DNA of 18,463 bases from Thermoplasmata archaeon (lineage in GTDB: Archaea > Thermoplasmatota > Thermoplasmata > Lutacidiplasmatales > UBA184). The stretch's first letter is position 1; every line of letters starts with the position of its first letter. The position numbers and the translations under genes were made by a program. Where the stretch lies: assembly GCA_030042955.1 (NCBI GenBank), contig JASHYQ010000216.1, forward strand, positions 1-18,463, read 5' to 3'. This document shows positions 13,767 through 18,463 of the stretch, piece after piece. A model generated the notes under the pieces. It searched no databases. It was not told where the DNA came from and saw only the letters and a program-made list of their open reading frames with translations.

Positions 13767-16427
13767 ATGCACGACCCCCGGACCCCCGGCCGCTTGGTGG
13801 CCCAGTGCGCGACCCTCGTCGTGATTTTGACGTTCGCATCGTTGGCGGCCCTCGCGACGGTGCCTGCGACCCCCCAAAGTACCTCGCACGTTCCGGCGGC
13901 TGTCCTTCCTGCCGGCCCGGCGGCCGCGGTCGGCCACTCGGGACTGCCTGGGACCCCTCGGGCTGCCGGCGTCGCCGGGGTCGGCCGGGTCGCCTCCCTC
14001 GCCGGTCCGCCCCCGGTGCATCCAACCCCCGAGAGGTCGCCCGGGGGCGCCCTCACCGCGGCCGTCGCCTCTCTCGCCGCCGGGACAGGCCCCAACGGGC
14101 TCGCTCCCGCCCACTGCTCGTTGATGTCGGCAGACTCCGCGACGTGCGCCGCCGAGCCCCGGACACCGGTCCCGGCGGTCTACTCGAAGCCGTTCGGCTT
14201 CCAGAGCACTTCGCCCTTGGCCGGGGTCAACCCGCCCCTCGTGACGGGCGAAGCGCTGGCGTATGATGCGAACAGCGGCGACGTGGTCTTCTTTGGAGGG
14301 GAGACCTCCTCCGGCTTGATTGAAAACCAGACCTGGCTGTACAGCGAAGGGGAATGGATCAACGACTCCGCAGGCCTCGCTCCGCCTGCGCGGTACTTCG
14401 GCGCCATGTCCTTCGACTACGCGATCGGTGGGGTCATCCTCACGGGAGGCTGCGGGGTCCACATCTGCCCCCTGGGCGACACGTGGGAGGAATACGGGGA
14501 CGCATGGTACAATCTTACCTCGACGGCTCTGTTTCTCGGGACGGGGCTCTACGCGCCCGCGATGGCTGCCAACGGCACCAACGGCGTGGTGCTGTTCGGC
14601 GGGTGCTCGAATTCAGCCTGCACGGACATGAACGCCTACACCTTCTACTTCTCGGTGTTCCCGGGGGTATGCCCGACGACCGGGGACTCGTGCTGGTGGT
14701 ACATTCCGTCGCTGTCGGGTCCCCCAGGGCGTGAGTACACCTCGTTTGTGGCCGACCCGGTCACGGGCTACGACTACCTGTACGGGGGCTACAGCCCGGC
14801 CGGAGGGACCGGCGGGACCGACTCGTTCAACGACACGTGGGAGTACGACCCCGCGACCTACAGCTGGACGGATATCTCGGTCTCCTCCGCCGTTTACTAC
14901 GACGTCTACCCCAACGAGGCAGAGTTCGGCATGTCCCTCTTCTACGACCCTTACTATGGAGACGTGTTCCTCTACGGGGGCGAGAACTCCTCCACGCTCG
15001 GACTCTCGGGCGACTTCTACGCGTTCGACGGCAGCGGGTGGGGCCAGATCATCAGCTTCGCTCAGCCGGGTTGGGACCAGACCTTCGCTCCGGTCGCCTC
15101 GACTCCTTTCTACACGTACCCCCCCATTATGGTGGGAGGGGTGAACAGCAGCCTGGTGACGGCCAACAACCTCACCTGGGTCTTCGAGCCCGGGCTCATC
15201 ACGAACGCGAGCGCCTCGCCCCTTACGGTGGAGACGAACGCCACCGTGAACCTGTTTGCCAACGTTACCGGCGGCAGCTGCGACGACGACTTCTACTACG
15301 GGAGCTGCTACGGGACGTGGACCCTCGGGGACGGGGTCAGCGCGCCCGGAGAGAACATCACGACTACGTATACCAAGGCCGGCGTCTACACGGCGAAGCT
15401 GGAAGGGTACGATAGCTACGGGGTGTCGAACTACTCCACGGTCACCATCACGGTGACGACCTTCACCGTCGCCGCCAGCGCGACGCCGACCACCGTGCCC
15501 ACGGGCACGGCCACGACCTTTAGCGCCACGCCGACCGGCGGTACGCCGGCCTACAACTACACCTGGCACTTCTCCGACGGCACGGTCGGCTGGGGCGACT
15601 CGGTCGCGCACGCGTTCGCCCATGCCGGCACCCAGTGGGGGAACGTCACCGTCACCGACGCGACGGGGACGGAGGTGAACCGCAGCGTGAGCGTGGACGT
15701 CATCGTACCCTTGAGTGGCACGATCAGCGCCCTCCCCTCCACGGGCGTGGACCTGGGCCACTCGGTCAAGTTCACGGCGGCCGGGTCCGGCGGGGTCTCC
15801 CCGTACAACTACACCTGGTCGGTCGGCAGTTCCACGGGATATGGCCCCACGTACGTATACACCCCGACCTTGGTGGGCCCCCTGACGGCGGACGTAACGA
15901 TCAAGGACTCCGAGGGCACGACCGTGACGAAATCGGTCACCGTCGCCGTGAACCCCCCTCTTTCCGCCGCACCCACGGCCAGTCCCAGCTCGCCGAGCAC
16001 GGGGGTCACGGTGACCTTTGCGTCCGGCGTATCGGGCGGGACAGGACCGTACACCTACGGGTGGGAGTTCGGGGACGGGGGTTCCAGCGCGCTCGCGGCT
16101 CCGACGCACTCCTATTCCTCGGCGGGAACCTATACGGTCGAGCTCTGGGTGAACGACTCGGGCGGCGGGGCGGTCCACGAATCCCTCTCCGTCTCCGTCT
16201 CCTCGAGCAGCAGCAGCTCGGGCTTGGGCTCCTCGGTCGGGGGGTTGCCGGTCTGGGCGTGGCTCGCGCTCGTGGTCGTCATCGTAGTAGTCGCCGCGGT
16301 AGCGGTGCTGGCGACCCGCCGAAGGAAGGCGCGACCCGCCAGCCCGCCCGCCTCGCCTCCCCCCACCGGGATGCCGTATCCGCCCTCACCCCCGCCCCCT
16401 GGGGGGCCCCCCCCGGGGGCGATGTAG
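13767..16427 (+). CDS. Secreted kelch/PKD surface protein with C-terminal membrane anchor and Pro-rich tail
   Basis: This 886-residue protein is probably displayed on the cell surface. Residues 1-35 look like a signal peptide (LVVILTFASLAALA). An Ala/Pro/Gly-rich stretch to about 150 follows. Residues about 150-475 form a kelch/galactose-oxidase-like beta-propeller, with repeated FFGGE, LTGGC, LFGGC, LYGGY and LYGGE blade motifs. Four PKD-type Ig-like domains start near 477, 567, 649 and 732; the last has the classic WEFGDGG...HSYSSAGTYTVEL. A Ser-rich linker, one membrane helix (about 830-851), RRRK and a cytoplasmic Pro-rich tail end the protein. NxS/T sequons are frequent, so N-glycosylation is likely. 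Adhesion or carbohydrate binding is inference; no catalytic residues were identified. Confidence 0.9.
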   Translation: MHDPRTPGRLVAQCATLVVILTFASLAALATVPATPQSTSHVPAAVLPAGPAAAVGHSGLPGTPRAAGVAGVGRVASLAGPPPVHPTPERSPGGALTAAVASLAAGTGPNGLAPAHCSLMSADSATCAAEPRTPVPAVYSKPFGFQSTSPLAGVNPPLVTGEALAYDANSGDVVFFGGETSSGLIENQTWLYSEGEWINDSAGLAPPARYFGAMSFDYAIGGVILTGGCGVHICPLGDTWEEYGDAWYNLTSTALFLGTGLYAPAMAANGTNGVVLFGGCSNSACTDMNAYTFYFSVFPGVCPTTGDSCWWYIPSLSGPPGREYTSFVADPVTGYDYLYGGYSPAGGTGGTDSFNDTWEYDPATYSWTDISVSSAVYYDVYPNEAEFGMSLFYDPYYGDVFLYGGENSSTLGLSGDFYAFDGSGWGQIISFAQPGWDQTFAPVASTPFYTYPPIMVGGVNSSLVTANNLTWVFEPGLITNASASPLTVETNATVNLFANVTGGSCDDDFYYGSCYGTWTLGDGVSAPGENITTTYTKAGVYTAKLEGYDSYGVSNYSTVTITVTTFTVAASATPTTVPTGTATTFSATPTGGTPAYNYTWHFSDGTVGWGDSVAHAFAHAGTQWGNVTVTDATGTEVNRSVSVDVIVPLSGTISALPSTGVDLGHSVKFTAAGSGGVSPYNYTWSVGSSTGYGPTYVYTPTLVGPLTADVTIKDSEGTTVTKSVTVAVNPPLSAAPTASPSSPSTGVTVTFASGVSGGTGPYTYGWEFGDGGSSALAAPTHSYSSAGTYTVELWVNDSGGGAVHESLSVSVSSSSSSSGLGSSVGGLPVWAWLALVVVIVVVAAVAVLATRRRKARPASPPASPPPTGMPYPPSPPPPGGPPPGAM
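16394..16420. other. GC-only self-complementary stretch at the end of the surface-protein gene
   Basis: The last codons of the Pro/Gly tail include GGGGGGCCCCCC followed by more C and a G run, all but one base being G or C. The RNA could fold into a very stable hairpin a few bases before the stop at 16425. There is no T-run after it, so it is not a standard archaeal terminator; it may simply reflect the Pro-Gly coding. Confidence 0.4.
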
Positions 16428-16490
16428 AGCGACCGGCAACGCCCGTCCGGGTAGGTCGACCCGGCCCCGGACCAACGCTCTCCCGAACGC

Positions 16491-17927
16491 TTAACGACCG
16501 ACCTCGCCGTCCTCGACCAGAGTGACGAGGTTGGTCGGGCGGCCCTCGACCGGGAACCCGGCGGTCAACACCACCGGCCCGGGCCCGGGAATATGGAGGG
16601 CCTCGACGATCTCGACCGCCTGCCGTCGAAGGTCCGGGAGTCGGGCGTGGGTCACCGAGGGGTAGGCCTGGACGCCCCGGACGAGCGCGAGATGGCGACG
16701 CGTCTCCGCGAGCCGAGAGAAGGCTACGACCGGGCACGACGGGCGAAGGCTGGCGACCAACCGCGCCGTGCGACCGGAGTGCGTGGGCGTGACGATCGCG
16801 CGGGCGCCCACCGACTCGGCGAGGTTTACCGCCGCCGACGCCACCGACTGTTGCATCGAGACGGGCTGTCCCGCCTGGGCCGTCCGGATCCGCTCGCGGG
16901 TCGACCGGGGCGAGAAGGTGACCTCGGTGGTCGCCGTGATGCGGTCGAGCCATTGGACCGCCTCGACCGGATAGTGGCCGACCGCGCTCTCTTCGCTCAA
17001 CATGACGGCGTCGGTCCCGTCGAGCACGGCGTTCGCGACGTCGGTCGCCTCGGCCCGGGTCGGTCGGGGGCTATCCACCATGCTCAGCAGCATCTGCGTG
17101 GCGACGATGACGAACCGTCCCCGCGCGTTCGCGAGGTGGATCAGCCGCTTCTGCTCGACGGCGAGGCGTTCTAAGGGAACCTCAATCCCGAGGTCCCCAC
17201 GAGCCACCATGATCCCGTCCGAGTCGGTCAGGATACCGTCGATCGCCGCTAGGGCCTCCGCCCGCTCGATCTTCGCGATGAGGCCGACGCTCGACCCCCC
17301 GGGGCGACGGTCGAGCCATCGGCGCGCGGCGACCATGTCGACCGAGTCCCGCACGAAGGAGAGGGCGAGGTAATCGACGCCCCCCTCTAAGGCGACCTCG
17401 GCGGCCTTGCGGTCGGAGCTGTCGAATGCTGCGGTGTGCACGCGCGCCCGGGGAAAGTAGACGCCCGCCTGGGACCGCACGATCCCGCCGTTCACGACCC
17501 GGGCCTCGACGGCCGAGGGGTGGACCCCGGTCACGACCAGCTCGACGCTCCCGTCGCCCAGGAGGATCGGGTCGTGCACCTTGGCGAGGGACCTGAACGA
17601 AGGGACCTCGAGACCCACCCGGCGCTCGTCGCCGGGGCCGGGGTCCGTATCGAACGTCCAGCGTTGGGCGGTTCGGAGGTGCAGCTCTCCGGCCGCAAGG
17701 GTACGGATCCGCATCTTCGGTCCCGGAACGTCCGCGACGATCGCCACCTCCCGACCGGCCTGCCGGGCAGCCTGGTGCATCCGCTCGAGCGACGCTCGAT
17801 GGTCGTCGTCGCTCCCGTGGGAGAAGTTGAGCCGGAGGGCGTCGGCGCCGGCTTTGATCAATGCCACGAGGCGGCCGGGCACGTCCGTGGAGGGGCCGAC
17901 GGTCGCGAGGATCTTGGTCCGCCGCAC
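16491..17927 (-). CDS. pyk: Pyruvate kinase
   Basis: Pyruvate kinase makes pyruvate and ATP from phosphoenolpyruvate and ADP in the cytoplasm. The 478-residue product begins MRRTKILATVGPS and has NFSHG at 34-38, SFVRDS at 190-195, the catalytic lysine K219 in IAKIE, MVARGDLGIE at 240-249, and TRAEATDVANAVLDGTDAVM. The cation-site segment reads DVPGPK (66-71). Lys replaces the Glu of potassium-dependent enzymes, as in potassium-independent ones. A C-terminal regulatory-type domain is present. I place the start at GTG 17927, since a GATATTA box lies 26 nt upstream and the family begins there; a TTG at 17960 would add 11 residues. It converges with the surface-protein gene across a 63-base gap holding no clear signal. 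Confidence 0.95.
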   Translation of the reverse strand: MRRTKILATVGPSTDVPGRLVALIKAGADALRLNFSHGSDDDHRASLERMHQAARQAGREVAIVADVPGPKMRIRTLAAGELHLRTAQRWTFDTDPGPGDERRVGLEVPSFRSLAKVHDPILLGDGSVELVVTGVHPSAVEARVVNGGIVRSQAGVYFPRARVHTAAFDSSDRKAAEVALEGGVDYLALSFVRDSVDMVAARRWLDRRPGGSSVGLIAKIERAEALAAIDGILTDSDGIMVARGDLGIEVPLERLAVEQKRLIHLANARGRFVIVATQMLLSMVDSPRPTRAEATDVANAVLDGTDAVMLSEESAVGHYPVEAVQWLDRITATTEVTFSPRSTRERIRTAQAGQPVSMQQSVASAAVNLAESVGARAIVTPTHSGRTARLVASLRPSCPVVAFSRLAETRRHLALVRGVQAYPSVTHARLPDLRRQAVEIVEALHIPGPGPVVLTAGFPVEGRPTNLVTLVEDGEVGR

Positions 17928-17949
17928 AGGAGGTCTACGACCGGCCCCG

Positions 17950-17956
17950 TAATATC
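17950..17956 (-). promoter_or_regulatory. TATA box for pyk
   Basis: GATATTA on the minus strand is centred 26 nt before the GTG at 17927. It overlaps the frame of the alternative TTG start at 17960, which argues against that start. Confidence 0.6.
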
Positions 17957-17975
17957 GCAACCGGGCGCCGCCAGG

Positions 17976-17982
17976 TCTATAG
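17976..17982 (+). promoter_or_regulatory. TATA-like box for tRNA-Gln
   Basis: TCTATAG is centred about 28 nt before the mature tRNA 5' end. It fits an archaeal tRNA promoter with transcription starting a few bases upstream of position 1. Confidence 0.5.
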
Positions 17983-18006
17983 CATCAGGCTGCCAGTCCT
18001 CGCTGC

Positions 18007-18079
18007 AGCCCCGTGGTGTAGTGGCCAAGCATGCTGGCCTTTGGAGCCGGCGACAGCGGTTCGAATCCGCTCGGGGCTA
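18007..18079 (+). tRNA. tRNA-Gln (anticodon TTG)
   Basis: The 73-nt sequence folds into a full cloverleaf. The acceptor is AGCCCCG/CGGGGCT, the D-stem GTGT/GCAT, the anticodon stem CTGGC/GCCGG with loop CTTTGGA (anticodon TTG at 18041-18043), the variable loop CGAC, and the T-stem AGCGG/CCGCT with loop TTCGAAT. The discriminator is A73, no intron is present and CCA is not encoded. Archaea usually charge this tRNA with glutamate and convert it to glutamine with GatDE, which reads the A1-U72 pair; that pair is present here. The DNA just after the gene falls in GC content. Confidence 0.96.
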
Positions 18080-18187
18080 AATCTCATGGTCCGTCAGTTG
18101 ATTACCATTTGTCGCTGAGATATCGCCCTGCCGGCCGTTCCGGGAGCAATAGGTTGTGCTGTCCGGGCGGGGTCAATCCGCAGGCGA
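18080..18187. other. Gap between tRNA-Gln and the right-edge TPR gene
   Basis: These 108 bases contain no convincing gene. They are less GC-rich than the rest of the window. I found no copy of the tRNA 3' end here, no inverted repeats of note, and no T-rich terminator beyond CCATTTGTC. Confidence 0.5.
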
Positions 18188-18463
18188 CTACGCGAGGTTC
18201 ATCCTCTTCAATAATGGTTGGAATCTAGGGTCGCTCCGGACGTGCTCGAGTCTCGGGCTAAGCCGAAAGCCAGCGATCGGGAGATTGTGAGCCAAGAACG
18301 CCTTGTCCAGCCAGCCAAAACACTCGTCGAGATCGCCTAGCTCGGCGTAGATTTGGGCGATGGAAGTGGATGTTTGGCCGAACTGCGGCAACGTTTCTTC
18401 CCGCTTTAGAAGGGCTCGCGCCTTCTCCTTCTCACCGGACAACGCGTAGTACAGGGCATGAAG
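18188..18463 (-). CDS. TPR-type protein, C-terminal part only (5' end outside window)
   Basis: The frame is open to the right edge, giving 91 codons before the stop at 18188. It contains one clear tetratricopeptide unit, TSIAQIYAELGDLDECFGWLDKAF, and ends SPRLEHVRSDPRFQPLLKRMNLA. This is the characteristic end of large bacterial TPR proteins, often fused to a kinase, cyclase or winged-helix regulator. A TTG at 18442 is unlikely to be the real start, since TPR-like sequence (LHALYYALSGEKEKA) continues above it. The gene is about 58% GC by hand count over 18241-18420, against roughly 69% in nearby pyk, which suggests a different origin. N-terminal domains, and so function, cannot be seen. Confidence 0.75.
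   Translation of the reverse strand, partial: LHALYYALSGEKEKARALLKREETLPQFGQTSTSIAQIYAELGDLDECFGWLDKAFLAHNLPIAGFRLSPRLEHVRSDPRFQPLLKRMNLA

Noticed and set aside
15195..16200. Repeated segments considered as a CRISPR or DNA tandem repeat
   Set aside because: They are diverged protein-level PKD repeats of about 85 residues in one coding frame, without identical short repeats or spacers.
17928..17960. TTG start at 17960 for pyk
   Set aside because: Added residues are not part of pyruvate kinases, and the region holds the GATATTA box for the GTG at 17927.
18188..18442. Complete 84-residue small protein at the right edge
   Set aside because: The frame stays open to the window end with TPR-like residues above the TTG, so it is the tail of a longer gene.

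Overview
The window reads as a high-GC archaeal chromosome segment, most likely from a Thermoplasmatota-type lineage. The archaeal call rests on a KEOPS Pcc1 gene next to prefoldin beta, an archaeal-type ArgRS, QueC (archaeosine precursor), a GGPP-synthase-like gene, a tRNA-Gln with an A1-U72 end pair and no encoded CCA, and TATA-like boxes about 25-28 nt upstream of most start codons (leaderless style). The lineage call is inference from the high GC, the gene mix and the kelch/PKD surface protein with a C-terminal membrane anchor.

Layout. 1-590 (-): a ThiI/THUMP-type protein cut by the window edge, divergent from argS (644-2431, +). 2441-4551 (-): queC, a DUF92 membrane protein and a GmhB-type HAD phosphatase. 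4616-5374 (+): a stand-alone asparagine-synthetase-type domain. 5435-7494 (+): purB, pcc1 and prefoldin beta, converging on a polyprenyl diphosphate synthase (7503-8564, -). 8704-9828 (+): a TPR protein with a basic tail. 9862-13670 (+): four tightly packed genes, namely a TroA/BtuF-like binding protein without a signal peptide, an M50 metalloprotease, a metallo-beta-lactamase-fold hydrolase and an MFS transporter that seems to start at CTG. 13767-16427 (+): a large kelch/PKD surface protein. 16491-17927 (-): pyruvate kinase. 18007-18079 (+): tRNA-Gln(TTG). The right edge (18188-18463, -) is the C-terminal end of a TPR protein in DNA of clearly lower GC.

Most genes are housekeeping: translation and tRNA modification (argS, queC, pcc1, the ThiI-like gene, tRNA-Gln), protein folding (prefoldin), purine synthesis (purB), glycolysis (pyk) and lipid synthesis (prenyl synthase, possibly DUF92). 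The least explained parts are the ThiI-like protein with a lost PP-loop signature, the lone asparagine-synthetase domain, the four-gene 9862-13670 operon, the TPR/basic-tail protein, the surface protein, and the composition change just after the tRNA. I saw no CRISPR array, insertion sequence, transposase, phage gene or rRNA. All gaps between genes are under about 110 bases and hold little beyond promoters.
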